Notes under the pieces: model-generated
Database searches by the model: none
Told to the model about the DNA's origin: nothing
Seen by the model: only the letters and a program-made list of their open reading frames with translations
DNA from: Bathynomus jamesi
Lineage: Eukaryota > Arthropoda > Malacostraca > Isopoda > Cirolanidae
Direction: 5' to 3'
NCBI GenBank assembly: GCA_023014485.1
Contig: JAJOZX010001868.1
Coordinates: 502,001 to 566,000, forward strand
Length of the DNA: 64,000 nucleotides
Shown: positions 53,675 through 64,000 of the stretch, piece after piece
Layout: each line of letters opens with the position of its first letter
Numbering within the stretch: position 1 is the first letter of the stretch
Position numbers and translations under genes: made by a program

Positions 53675-54853
53675 ATGGACGATATGCTTGACTTTCTCTC
53701 CCAAGAATTACATAAGTATGACCTGCCACTACCTTCACACATTGTTTTGGAACTTATTAAGCTTTGCATCAAAGACTGTAAATTCACTTTCAATAACGAG
53801 TATTATCAACAAGTTTTTGGGATGGCCATGGGCAACCCCTTATCGCCCCTCCTCTCCAATATTTATATGGAGTTTTTCGAAATTACTTATATTCCGAGAA
53901 TCCTGGGGGTTGGCATCCCGTGGTTGCGGTACGTCGACGATATTTTGTGTATCTGGCCCATGAATCGTGACCTGGATAACTTCCTCCTTCAGTTAAATGA
54001 TCAAGTCCCCTCCATTAAGTTTACTTTAGAAGTGGAACAAGACAATTCAATCCCGTTTTTGGATGTGCGTGTACATAGGGAAAGCCCAGGTTTTAAGTTT
54101 AGTATCTATCGGAAAACAACAAACAATTTGTCCTACGTACACTTTTACTCGGGACATGACACCCCCACTAAGAAGGCCATTTTTTCATCAATGTTTCTCC
54201 GCGCCCTTAGGATCGCCAGTCCGGAATACATCGATGCCGAATTGGAAAAAATCAACGGTATTGGAAGTGATTTGTGTTATCCATCTGCGTTTATGGAATC
54301 TTGTCTCAACAAGGCAAAACGAACTTTCTATCGTGTCAATAATAACACTCGTACTTTGTCAAAAAATATTTTAGTACTTCCATTTTTCCCGGGCTTTTTA
54401 GGCATTGCTAATGTACTTAAACTTTTGGATATTAATGTAGTATTTTCATATAACAATATTGTGAAAAATATCATAGTAAAAAATAGCCCTACCAATAATT
54501 CAGGCATTATCTATAAAATTGGTTGTAAACAATGTGATTCCTTTTACATAGGTCAGACGGGAAAGGATTTGCACACACGTATAAAACAGCATCAATATTC
54601 CGTTAGAACAGGACAGTTGTCCAGTGCCCTTTTTGTCCATTTGTCAGAGTTAGCCCACTGTATTGATTGGAATAATGCTTCAGTTTTATTCCATTCTAGC
54701 AACATTGTTAATAGAAATATTCTTGAGTCTGCCATTATCCAACTTTCAAATAACTTCAACATAAGCAAAGGTCTTTTTCAACTCGATCCTGTTATTTTGA
54801 ATTCCTTCCAAACAGATTTAGATAAAAAAGGTAGAACACTAAATCTTTGGTAA
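53675..54853 (+). pseudogene. Penelope RT/GIY-YIG, 5'-truncated copy
   Basis: Open for 392 aa from DDMLDFLSQELHKYDLPLPS. It lacks the N-terminus and the first RT block but keeps MAMGNPLSPLLSNIYME, RYVDDILCIW and the full GIY-YIG domain, ending NLW. The first Met is created at the junction with (TA)n DNA. It keeps the DTPTKKAIF lysine missing from 39450-41498. Its 3' UTR runs to about 55400 with (TA)n and (GT)n. Confidence 0.9.
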
Positions 54854-55075
54854 ACTTGTCTGCTACTTTATTAACTTTTAATTTGCATTTTATTTTATAT
54901 ATATCGAAACCTGACCATAGGCAGTGTTAAAACCCGGGCAGTATTCCAATATAAATTTGTATATTTTTATAATCCATTTGATCTTGTGCTAAAAATCGAT
55001 ATTATTCCTTACAAATCTGTACGCCTCACGGATAATCCTTTAATTTTTAATTTTTAATTTTACTTCTCTGTTTAT

Positions 55076-55134
<59 letters not shown>

Positions 55135-55155
55135 GTATATATAGATATGTATGTT

Positions 55156-55208
<53 letters not shown>

Positions 55209-55278
55209 ATGTTATTTATTTTTCTCTTTTTTTCTTTCTGTAACCTATATATAGGCTGTTACCCTTTTATGTACTTCA

Positions 55279-55318
55279 GTGTTCCTGAGGATGTCATTAG
55301 ACGAAAGCGCTTGAGCAC
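55279..55318 (+). ncRNA. Hammerhead-type ribozyme motif of Penelope element
   Basis: Third core-complete copy of the 40-nt motif, 430 nt after the Penelope stop codon. Confidence 0.6.
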
Positions 55319-55540
55319 CATTTTGTGTTTCCTTTCCTTCGTGGTTTTATTCATCATAAATATTTTTCACGTTACTTTCGTGAAATAATTTTCATATATA
55401 TTATATATATATATATATATATTTCAACTGCGTGTTCTTTGCAGTTGAAATGTATATATAGATACGGCATGCGGGAGGTGCCCCCTCGGGGCATTGGTTT
55501 CTGCGCGTATGTAGAAGAATTACGGCATTTGTTCGAGTGA

Positions 55541-55611
55541 GGCCCGTGGTGTAATGGTTATCATATCTGATCGGCAATCGGAAGATCCCGGGTTCGATTC
55601 CCGGGTGGTTA
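55541..55611 (+). tRNA. tRNA-like sequence (Asp-like, unusual), unit 1
   Basis: TGGTGTAATGG fits the A box exactly and GGTTCGATTCC fits the B box. D, anticodon and T arms form. The anticodon loop would be TCGGCAA (GGC) with C instead of the invariant T at position 33. The acceptor stem pairs only at its base. It resembles tRNA-Asp in the anticodon arm. Likely a tRNA-derived repeat or pseudogene that could still recruit pol III. Confidence 0.4.
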
Positions 55612-55807
55612 CCTCATTTTTTCATTTGTTCGTTCTCTCTTCTCATCTTGCGCGGAATGTTCTCCTATACAAGCGTCGTTCTTTACGTTGTTTATACTGC
55701 GTGTTCTTTGCAGTTGAAATGTATATATAGATACGGCATGCGGGAGGTGCCCCCTCGGGGCATTGGTTTCTGCGCGTATGTAGAAGAATTACGGCATTTG
55801 TTCGTGA

Positions 55808-55878
55808 GGCCCGTGGTGTAATGGTTATCATATCTGACCGGCAATCGGAAGATCCCGGGTTCGATTCCCGGGTGGTTA
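55808..55878 (+). tRNA. tRNA-like sequence, unit 2
   Basis: Same as unit 1 except CCGGCAA in the anticodon loop. Same acceptor mismatches. Confidence 0.4.
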
Positions 55879-55964
55879 CCTCATTTTTTCATTTGTTCGT
55901 TCTCTCTTCTCATCTTGCGCGGAATGTTCTCCTATACAAGCGTCGTTCTTTACGATATATATAT

Positions 55965-56049
55965 ATATATATATATATGAAAATTATTTCATGAAAATAC
56001 ACGTAAATAACATTTATGACGAAAATAACCACGAAGGAAAAAGGAAATA
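55965..56049 (-). repeat. Outer end of Penelope minus copy
   Basis: (TA)n, then GAAAATTATTTCATG and ACCACGAAGGAAAAAGG match, on the minus strand, the sequence after the hammerhead motif in other copies. It is separated from 57392 by the Tc1/mariner insertion. Confidence 0.75.
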
Positions 56050-57391
56050 CGGGACTCCAATAAACCGTACCCCCCCCCCCCATGGCCTAAACCATTAGAG
56101 GTACAGTAAAACTAAACATACCTTACAAAAGAGAATTTAATCCAGCATTTAATGAGAAACAATTAAAACTTGGTGTTCCCGCCATTGGCTTCCAAGACAG
56201 CCTGAATTCGCTTTGGGTAGCTTGCCAAAAGTGATGTGAATAGATCTTGATCGTCACGCAAATTTGCTAAAACAGTTTCAATGTGTTGCGTCATTGTATC
56301 CTTCGAAAATCGATTTGCTGCAGGTTCTTGAAACAAGACATTCAACCTTGTCCTTTATAACTGATCCAATGTGTTCACAGACGTTCAGGTCAGTAGAATT
56401 TCCTGGCCATTCTTCATTTCCAAAGAAATCGATCTCATGGTTCCGCAACAACTGTTGAGTGGCTAAATGCCTTAAAGCAGGGGGGCTTATCGTGCAGAAG
56501 TGTGACCTGATCGACATCCATAACATTGTTTGGGTTCCTTAGAAAAGGAATGACATGCTGGGATAGAATAATATCACGAAAATACTGTCCATCCCAACTC
56601 TGACCATTTGGCTTCAGCACCCACATGAGCTTCTTTGCAGTGAACAAAACAAACACACCAACACAGTCTGGACTTTTTAATAATTCGCGATAATGTTCAT
56701 TGTCATCGATTTCATCTGGTGTTGTGGCCCACACTCGATCATTTTGGTAGTTAGGCCGACGTGTTACGTAAACAAAAAATTCATCGGAGACAGCTAAATG
56801 CATGAAATCACCCACATCCCAATCTTCAAGATAATGGGCAAACCACATTCTGTCATCGATGTTAAGTTGAGTTTTTCTTGGCTTTGGAAGTTCATGCCAA
56901 GGCTTTAAACCTTGCCTATGACAGTACAGTCGAATGATCTCACCACTAACGATCTTTCCTCTCAACACTTCGATCTCTCTAGAAAGTCTAGCACAGCTGT
57001 TTTTCCGCTTACGCGTACCGCTTTCAATGATGTCCTTTGTTTCCTGAGAGAGTGGCAAATTTGGGCGCCCAGATTTGGTTGTATCCATTTCACATTCATC
57101 CAAAGTTTTATTCAAATTTCTTTTAACGAAGTCCGCAACTTTTTGGCAAGGTGGCTCCAGCATCACGAGCTTCCCGAAATGTTATTGCCGTATGCGATCT
57201 ATCGCACGTTGCCTCTCCGAATCACCAATTAATTGAGAAACCATTATATTATCACTTTATCAGCTAGAGTAAGTTTAATACCTGCAATAAATAAAGAACT
57301 TTATATATTTTTATAATCACTAAAAACTATTTCGATATAAGTAAACATGTAAGCTGCAAATGGGGGGGGGCTAAGGTTTTTTGGAACCCTT
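56050..57391 (-). mobile_element. Tc1/mariner-type transposon in a Penelope end
   Basis: TA duplications (56048-56049 and 57392-57393) flank about 40-bp inverted ends with GGG(A/T)(C/T)(T/C)CCAA-type starts and a run of C (left) or G (right). The target is identified by comparison with intact Penelope ends (AGGGAAATACAGAATGG), giving an empty site. Length 1342 bp. Confidence 0.85.
56163..57166 (-). pseudogene. Tc1/mariner-type transposase, frameshifted
   Basis: The N-terminal helix-turn-helix half is in frame with MHLAVSDEFFVYVTRRPNYQ (first Asp) and VTLLHDKPPCFKA (second Asp) at 56435-57166. The next frame carries LATQQLLRNHEIDFFGNEEW and STDLNVCEHIGSVIKDKVE (third Asp), and a third ends IQAVLEANGGNTKF. 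Two frameshifts (near 56480 and 56320) break it. This is a different lineage from the mariner at 14373-15947. Confidence 0.85.
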
Positions 57392-58250
57392 TACAGAATG
57401 GTGCTCAAGCGCTTTCGTCTAATGACATCCTCAGGAACACTGAAATAAATAACAAGTTCGAGACTATATATAGGCCACAAGAAAAAAAAATAGGAAATAA
57501 AAATTGTAGGAGGAGCATACAAATTCATAAGGAAAAACTTGGCTAAATCCGTTCTGAACGAATTCAAAACAATAGGATCAAGCGAGAAACGGCCCTGGCT
57601 AATGTTAAAATTATTTGTAAGTTGAATAATGGCAGACTCAAGAATATTTCCATTAACAATGTTGCTTGAGTGAAACAAAATTGAAAAATTATTCCAATCA
57701 ATACAGTAGGATAACTCTGACAAATGGACGAAAATGGCACTGGACGACTGTCCCGTTCTAACGGAATATTGATGCTGTTTTACACGCTTGTGCAAATCCT
57801 TTCCTGTCTGTCCAATGTAAAATGAATCACATTGTTTACGACCAATTTTATAGATAATGCCTGAATTATTGGTAGGGCTATTTTTTACTATGATATTTTT
57901 CACAATATTATCATATGAAAATAAGTATTACATTAATATTCAAAAGTTTAAGTACATTAGCAATGCCTAAATCTCCTGGGAAAAATGGAAGTACTAAAAT
58001 ACTCTTCGACAAAGTGCGAGGGTTATTATTCACACGATAGAAAGTTCGTTTTGCTTTGCTAAGACAAGCTCCCAAAAACGCAGGTGGGTAACACAAATCA
58101 CTTCCAATAATGTTGATTTTTTCTAATCCGGCATCCATGTATTCCAGACTGGCGATCCTAGGAGCGCAGAGAAACAGTGAAGAAAATATGGCTTTCTTGA
58201 TGGGGGTGTCATGTCCGGAGTAAAAGTGTACGTAGGCCAAATTGTTCCTG
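57392..58250 (-). pseudogene. Penelope-like element, second subfamily, minus copy
   Basis: Minus-strand frames at 57911-58261 (YVHFYSGHDTPIKKAIFSSL, LSKAKRTFYRVNNNPRTLSK) and 57391-57903 (IIYKIGRKQCDSFYIGQTGK, LHKRVKQHQYSVRTGQ) give the RT end and the GIY-YIG domain. The 5' part is truncated at NNLAYVHFYSG, where the plus copy begins. A frameshift near 57905 splits it. Confidence 0.88.
57401..57440 (-). ncRNA. Hammerhead-type ribozyme motif of Penelope element
   Basis: Fourth copy of the 40-nt motif on the minus strand, core complete (CTGAGGA and GAAA), with the Tc1/mariner element inserted a few bases downstream. Confidence 0.6.
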
Positions 58251-59345
58251 GGGGTTGGCATCCCATGGTTGCGGTACGTCGACGATATTTTGTTTCTGGC
58301 CCATGAAGCGTGACCTGGATGACTTCCTTCTTCAGTTAAATAATCAAGGCCCCTCCATTAAGTTTACTTTAGAAGTGGAACAAAACAACTCAATCTCATT
58401 TTTGGATATGCGTGTACATAGGGAAAGCCCAGGTTTTAAGTTTAGTATTTATCGGAAAAAAACAAACAATTTGTCCTACGTCCACTTTTACTCCGGACAT
58501 GACACCCCCATCAAGAAAGTCATATTTTCTTCAATGTTTCTCTGCGCTCTTAGGATCGCCAGTACGGAATACATGGATACCGAATTAGAAAAAATCAACA
58601 GTATTGGAAGTGATTTGTGTTATCCACCTACGTTTTTGGAATCTTGTCTTAACAAGGCAAAACGAACTTTCTATCGTGTGACTAATAACCCTCACACTTT
58701 GTCGAAGAATATTTTAGTACGTCCATCTTTCCCAGAATTTTTAGGCATTGCTAATGTACTTAAACTTTTGAATATTAATGTAGTATTTTCATATAATATT
58801 GTGAAAAATATCATAGTAAAAAATAGCCCTACCAATAATTCAGGCATTATCTATAAAATTGGTTGTAAACAATGTGATTCATTTTACATTGGACAGACAG
58901 GAAAGGATTTGCACACGCGTGTAAAACAGCATCAATATTCCATTAGAATGGGACAGTCGTCCAGTGCCCTTTTCGTCCATTTGTCAGAGTTATCCCACTG
59001 CATTGATTGGAATAATGTTTCAATTTTGTTTCACTCAAGCAATATTGTTAATAGAAATATTCATGAGTCTGCCATTATTCAACTTACAAATAATTTTAAC
59101 ATTAGCCAGGACCTTTTTTCGCTTGATCCTGTTGTTTTGAATTCGTTCAGAACGGATTTAGACAAGAGGGGCAAAGTGCTAAATCTCTGGTAGTTTTTCC
59201 TTATAAATTTGTATGCTCCTCCTACAATTTTTATTTTCTATTTTTTGACCTATATATAGTCTCGAACTTGTTACTCATTTCAGCGTTCTTGAGGATGTCA
59301 TTAGACGAAAGCGCTTGAGCACCATTCTGTATTTCCCTTTTCCTT
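58251..59345 (+). pseudogene. Penelope-like element, second subfamily, plus copy
   Basis: Starts mid-RT (VGIPWLRYVDDI spans a frameshift near 58290) and is open from 58255 to 59193 in one frame. It has FTLEVEQNNSISFLDMRVHR, IYRKKTNNLSYVHFYSGHD and a complete GIY-YIG domain (IIYKIGCKQCDSFYIGQTGK, DLHTRVKQHQYSI), ending NLW. Head-to-head with 57392-58250. Lacking most of RT, it cannot move by itself. Confidence 0.88.
59283..59322 (+). ncRNA. Hammerhead-type motif, mutated core
   Basis: Same layout, but stem I reads GCGTTC and the core begins TTGAGGA instead of CTGAGGA. The change of the core C predicts loss of activity. Confidence 0.45.
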
Positions 59346-59609
59346 CGTGGTTATTTTCATCATCAATATATGTACACAGGTCGGCCTCGCTTTATGCGGG
59401 GGTTGTTCCAAAAAAGTTCGCATAAGGAGAGCCATTTATTACATATACTGAATAGGGATGCGTTCCAGAACTTCTACTGACACCCCCACTCCCCCAACAA
59501 AAAACTTTTCTAACACTCTTTCATAACAAATCCAATGAAAAATCACCGACTAAAATAAAGGAAGAGCTTGCGTAGCCAGGCTACCCGGCTATTTAACGTA
59601 AGAGCGTGC

Positions 59610-59650
<41 letters not shown>

Positions 59651-59683
59651 TAGAAACGACATAAGTATTAAGGAACGTTTCTG
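59346..59683. other. Unassigned spacer with (TA)n
   Basis: CAGGTCGGCCTCGC near 59377 looks like a transposon end but no partner end was found. A (TA)n run lies at about 59612-59647. Confidence 0.35.
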
Positions 59684-62104
59684 CACACGAGGCCAAACCC
59701 CGGCTCGCGAGCCGCATGCGGCTCTCGAGGTTGTTAACTGCGGCTCGAGAGACAATTTTGGTTATTATTGTATTTATCATAAAAGACAAAATTCATAATA
59801 CAAATATAATTTTTTTTCACATAAAAAAAATATGGAAAAAAAAACAAGGAAAAATTGAATTGACAATAAAATGCGTCATGCGTACGGCAATTTCTTTTGC
59901 GTAACAAGCACTAAGCGGGATAATTACGTAATTAACACCAATCGCCACTCACCAGTGTCCAGTACCCCTCGAGCTACCCTGCGGGCCGCGTGTAGTAACG
60001 AGTGAGTGTGTTTTAAAATTGGCTTCTTAGATCAAATAGTGGCTATTTTTCTCAGCTATACAAGTGAAAGTTATACAACCCCTTAGTTGATTAAATTGAC
60101 TGAGCAGACAAAGTGTAAGAAACGGAAATATGAAGAAAATAGTTTTTAAGCAGGAGTGGGAGGAGAGCTTTGCCTTTACTGTTAAGGGTGGGAAACCTGT
60201 GTATTTTATGTCACGTGGCACTCAATCACTTTAAAGCCAGTAACTTAAAGCGTCATGAAACTAACCATAAAAATTTTATTATGGAATTTCCTCCCAAATC
60301 AGAATTGCGGAAGACTAAGTTAACAATGTTGAAATCTAGCCTAGTTGCCCAACAAACTGTACTTTCATCATTGTGTAAGACAGCTGACTTAACTACTGAA
60401 GCTAGTTTTGCTAAGGCATGGAATATTGCTCGTGTTCAACTTCCCTACAGTAGTGGAGAATTTGTGAAGAAGAATATTGCCGATGTTACTGCAATTCTCG
60501 CTCCAGATAACACAAAGCTTCGAGAACAAATAGCAAGTATTTCTATTTCCCACCACACTACAGAGAGACGTATTTCCCAGATCAGTGCTGAAATTACATG
60601 CTCGTTGCAGTGATTTGAAGAATTCTGTTGCATTCAGTTTGGCCCTCGATGAATCCACAGATATTAAAGATAACCCTCAACTGGAGATATTTGTTCGTTA
60701 TGTTACTGGCGATGGAAATGTGAAAGAAGAACTCTTGGACTTAATGACCCTAAGAGAAACCACCAGAGGGGTTGACATAAAGAACGCACTTGACGAGGCA
60801 TTATCAAATACTCAAGTACCATTGAATAAACTTGTCAGTGTTGCAACAGATGGAGCACCAGCTATGGTAGGACAAAATGTAGGCCTAGTTGGGCTCTTGA
60901 CACGCGATCCCAAGTATCCTATGTGTCTCTCTATTTACTGTATCATTCACCGTGGTCATTTGGTAAGCAAGTACTTTAGGTATGACAGTGTTATGAAATG
61001 TGTTCTAGAAATTGTGAATTTCATTCGTTCAAATGCAAAAACGCACAGAGCGTTTAGAAATTTTATCGAGGAGCTGGATCTTCAAGATAAGCCAGATGAC
61101 CTTTCATTCTACTGTATTGTAAGGTGGTTATCAACTAGTAATCTCCTGAATAGGTTTGTTGCACTGTTGGAGCCTATCATTGATTTCTTGAAAGAAAAGG
61201 GAAAGTCATACCCACAACTAGAAGATCACGAATGGGTGCAGGCTCTGATGTTTTATACTGATGTAATACAACACCTTCAAAATCTAAATTTGGCACTTCA
61301 GGGAAAGGATAAGGTCATTTCTGACCTTACACAGACAGTTTTCAGTTTTCAGAATGAAATAAAGCTCTTCCAAAAAGATCTAATAACAAAAAAATTTGAC
61401 CACTTTCCCCACCTGAAAAACCGAGCAAACACTTTTCCTGATATTGAAATAAAAGATAGTAAATTGGAGGAATACAAAGGTAAATTAGAAGGACTAATTG
61501 ATGATTTTCAGTTCAGGTTTGATGAACTAAAGAAGCTAAAACCATGCTTCGAATTTCTTGTAAATCCTTTCCTGATTGATGTCGTCAACGATGCCTGTCC
61601 TGTTACCACACCTTTCGTTACGGAAGCTGCTTCAATAGAAACAAAACTTTTGGAGCTACAGGAGGACGTGGGTTTAAAGTTGATACATAAAAGCTTATCC
61701 GCAGTTAAGTTTTGGAAGCAAGTACCAGAGACAAAGTATCCTCACCTCAGGAAAACCAGTTTCTGACTTACCTCAGTTTTTGGGACAACGTACTGCTGTG
61801 AAGCACTCTTCTCGGTAATGAAGTTTGTAAAGTCAAAACATCGTGCTGCCCTCACTAGCGAACACCTGACTGAGCTTCTTCATACCGCCTTAACATCACA
61901 TCAGCCAGACTTTAAAGCATTAACAGCCAAAATGAACACAAACTAAGCCTTCTACAAGCAGTAATTAAATAATTTAATAATGTGAGTATAACTATATGTA
62001 TATGTTTTTAATAATTAAATTCTTTTTAAAAATATTTTGCGGCTTTCGTACATCTGAAAAACGTCGTATGTGGCTCTTGGGTCCAGGAAACTTGGCCACC
62101 CCTG
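59684..62104 (+). mobile_element. hAT element (ZBED5/GTF2I-repeat-like type)
   Basis: Left end near 59684 (GAGGCCAAACCCCGG, then GAGCCGCATGCGGCTCT). Right end at 62104, whose reverse complement reads CAGGGGTGGCCAAGTTTCC followed by AGAGCCACATACGAC. The ends are imperfect inverted repeats. No 8-bp duplication can be read because the right flank is (TA)n. Length about 2.4 kb with one transposase gene. Confidence 0.8.
60130..61946 (+). pseudogene. hAT transposase, nearly complete, frameshifted
   Basis: Starts MKKIVFKQEWEESFAFTVKG at 60130. After a frameshift near 60205 a BED/C2H2-type finger follows (CILCHVALNHFKASNLKRHE). A second frameshift near 60605 leads into the long piece 60585-61766 with FSLALDESTDIKDNPQLEIF (first catalytic Asp), SVATDGAPAMVGQNVGLVGL (second Asp), CIIHRGHLVSKYF, CIVRWLSTSNLLNRF and QHLQNLNLALQGKDKVISDL. 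A third frameshift near 61775 precedes the C-terminal dimerisation block GTTYCCEALFSVMKFVKSKH with stop at 61946. All domains are present, so only small indels inactivate it. Confidence 0.88.
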
Positions 62105-63104
62105 ATATATATATATATATACATACACACCGTTTGGCGTCATTCATTCATCAAACGGATTGAACTGAAATGAACGGTAATATCAACAACCGGAAAAAGT
62201 ATCTTCCAAAATAAGAACTAGGTGGTCAAATACTGTATATTACGTACAGCGGTCTCATCACTACATCCCTTCCCCATTCCTAAGAATGGCTTAATTAGGA
62301 GAGCTCTTGGACTGTTTTCTCACAAATATAAAAGTCCTGGACTCGAGTTACTGAAGTTACTTTGTCTGTTTCTTACTTCAAATATGTGCAGCGACTTGAA
62401 AAGAACTGTTGCCATTTATGAAATGAATTATTACTGGCCACATTTTTGTTTCCGTGGTTCAGAGAATCAAAGTTGCCACATTGTGAGACCCTAAATGATT
62501 TGAGAGTCTGTTCCATGAAACAATAAATAAAATCCACTTTTCTTAAAAGGGAATAAAGCAAATTTGATTTAAACAGTAAGATATAGTTTCAGTATGATAT
62601 AGTTTTAGTATGACGTAGTTTCAGTTACCATAACATAATACTTCACTTCCTCAGTTGCCTGTAAGTTAAAAAATACCATTAAGAATCTAATTTTAAGATT
62701 GACTGAAAACTTAATAATGTCTTTCAGCAAAACAAAATTTAATTCGTGTACGATACAGTACTATATTGTGATCACTCCATTTTTCACATAAAAAACGTGA
62801 AGAAATAAGAAAATGCGATCAAACAGTACGATTGTATTTCTTGCATCAGTCCATCTCTACGTTTCATAATCGCTGAGTCACTTTTACCTTGAACAGATAT
62901 AGGTGAAAAGAACTGCGGAGAAGACAATGGTTCGTGTCCCCTTTAACTCATTTATGCCTCGCGATCCATATGTAAGTCGGTCAGATTGTTAACATTTACA
63001 CTAAAATTTAAAAGCAAAAGTGAAAATCGGTTCCGGCATAAATAGATTAAATTTAAACCTAAAATTATAGTAATAGATTTCTTTGTTGCGAAATAACCTT
63101 AGCG
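62105..63104. other. No gene seen
   Basis: AT-rich spacer upstream of peptide gene 4. Tandem-like ATATAGTTTCAGTATGA units occur near 62580-62625. No coding signal. Confidence 0.4.
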
Positions 63105-63114
63105 TATTTATAAG
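63105..63114 (+). promoter_or_regulatory. TATA box of peptide gene 4
   Basis: TATTTATAAG, 85 nt before the exon 1 ATG, the same string as in the gene 2 promoter. Confidence 0.65.
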
Positions 63115-63198
63115 AGATGCTTGAAAGCAATTTAGTAGAACCTTCTTGGATTTCACTCGTTGAGGAAAGATCAGAAGAATCACTACAGTTACGGGAAA

Positions 63199-64000
63199 AT
63201 GAAGCTCCCATTTCAATTGGTAAGTTATATAAAACCACAGTGACACCTTCGTACACACTACGTCTCAATACACACATTTATAATCTAAAACAATATAAAG
63301 CTTTTGTGACGCATCTCATTACGAATATTTTAGTATTCAGAAATTCAGTGTTTCATTTTTCATTGGGTTTAGATTTAATTAAAAGTTCATGCATGAGAAG
63401 TACATAGATTTCTTAACAAATTCTAATTTCTCTTTTCAGAGAGACACAAACTTCGTAAAATCACCATTTATCGTGTCTTAAGGACATCTTCACAGTCACT
63501 TTATTGTGTAGTATTAAATGCAATTAAATGATTTTAACCACAGGTTGTTATTTAGCTGTTGTTGGTTAGCCGATCAGCCCACCCTGATCGAGCAAGCCGG
63601 CAGCACGCAGGTAACCGATCGCCCTCTCCGGAGTGGACTAGAGGTTCAGCGCACTAGTGATGTTGTGTTGTGTTCTATGTTGTGCTAGGGTGTTATTTAG
63701 TTTTTATATGTTTTTGAAATTTAGATAACTTTTGTGGATTTTCTTTTAAACTCTTTTTAGCATTGCTTATTTATTCTTTCAACTAATAAATAATTTTTCA
63801 TTTCAGTCCGCTCTTTGCCTTATCGTCATCGTTATTTTGTGTGTCTTTAGTCAGCCTACTTCAAGCAACCCAGACCCAGGAGGACATCATAAAGGCTGGC
63901 ATAAGGGGCATGGACATGGTGGTCATGGAAAAGGTCATGGTCATGGCCATGGGCATGGAAAAGGTCATGGCCATGGGCATGGAAAAGGTCATGGACATGG
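63199..64000 (+). CDS. Gly/His-rich secreted peptide, gene 4 (cut by window end)
   Basis: Exon 1 is 63199-63219 (MKLPFQL), followed by a GTAAGT donor. The intron is 63220-63806 (587 bp, phase 0, acceptor TTTCATTTCAG). Exon 2 runs from 63807 past the window edge. The signal peptide is MKLPFQL plus SALCLIVIVILCVFSQPTSS, then [19 protein letters not shown] and [19 protein letters not shown] repeats with no stop by 64000. Similarity to gene 2 covers the 5' UTR, exon 1, the splice sites, the signal peptide and the repeat onset. A longer open frame crossing exon 1 from 63117 is judged spurious. Confidence 0.85.

Larger units (their letters stand above)
55421..55954 (+). repeat. Tandem duplication of a 260-270-bp tRNA-like unit
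   Basis: Unit 1 is 55427-55695 and unit 2 is 55696-55954, almost identical apart from a 2-bp indel and one change in the anticodon region. Each starts ACTGCGTGTTCTTTGCAG, includes a tRNA-like segment, and ends CAAGCGTCGTTCTTTACG. The first is preceded by a perfect 11-bp inverted repeat (ATTTCAACTGC ... GCAGTTGAAAT, 55421-55451). Confidence 0.9.

Noticed and set aside
55541..55611. Functional tRNA-Ala(GGC)
   Set aside because: Position 33 is C, the acceptor stem is mostly unpaired, and the sequence is embedded in a duplicated repeat.
63117..63407. 96-aa open frame over exon 1 of gene 4
   Set aside because: It has no recognisable domain and overlaps the well-supported MKLPFQL micro-exon in another frame.

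Overview
The window reads as arthropod nuclear DNA, most likely from a crustacean. It is AT-rich and full of (TA)n/(GT)n tracts. It has spliceosomal introns, an interstitial run of the arthropod telomere unit TTAGG, and an eukaryotic transposon load: Penelope-like elements with hammerhead-type motifs, BEL/Pao, CR1/L2-like and Jockey/RTE-like LINEs, hAT, Tc1/mariner and Merlin. There is no prokaryotic gene organisation, no rRNA and no CRISPR. The taxon is inferred; no marker gene fixes it.

The only convincing host genes are a dispersed family of short secreted Gly/His-rich peptides. Gene 1 lies at 4.69-4.97 kb (-), gene 2 at 13.84-16.70 kb (-), a decayed copy at 42.8 kb (+), and gene 4 at 63.2 kb to the window end (+, cut off). 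The three intact members share one layout: a TATA box, a 21-nt coding first exon (MK(x)5), a phase-0 intron, then an exon with the rest of the signal peptide and an HG-repeat mature peptide. The gene 2 intron has been enlarged by a nearly intact mariner element.

Layout. 0-4.6 kb: decayed hAT and CR1/L2-like LINE. 4.7-17.8 kb: peptide genes 1 and 2, SINE-like tRNA-derived repeats, a small hAT, a fossil of DNA transposon family A, a Merlin fragment, a 15-bp minisatellite and the mariner. 17.8-35.2 kb: nested LINEs, a BEL/Pao fragment with inverted LTRs, an intact family A transposon (21086-23553) and a family B transposon (28842-32182). 35.2-42.0 kb: a head-to-head palindromic pair of Penelope-like elements, one with an uninterrupted 683-aa reverse transcriptase/GIY-YIG ORF. 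43.3-47.25 kb: an intron-bearing family B transposon inside a LINE. 48.1-50 kb: small hAT and mariner-like non-autonomous elements. 50.2-53.4 kb: a large inverted repeat of Penelope-type terminal sequence carrying a second family A transposon. 53.7-59.3 kb: more Penelope copies, a tandem tRNA-like duplication and a Tc1/mariner insertion. 59.7-62.1 kb: a ZBED-type hAT.

The strongest candidate for an undescribed system is family A. It is a DNA transposon of about 2.4 kb with CACYGG-type ends, imperfect terminal inverted repeats, 3-bp TAA/TTA target duplications and a roughly 555-aa zinc-finger/DDE-like protein. Its boundaries are proved here by an interrupted LINE reading frame. Other leads are the intron-containing family B transposases with long terminal inverted repeats, the hammerhead-type motifs at Penelope ends, and the Gly/His peptide family.
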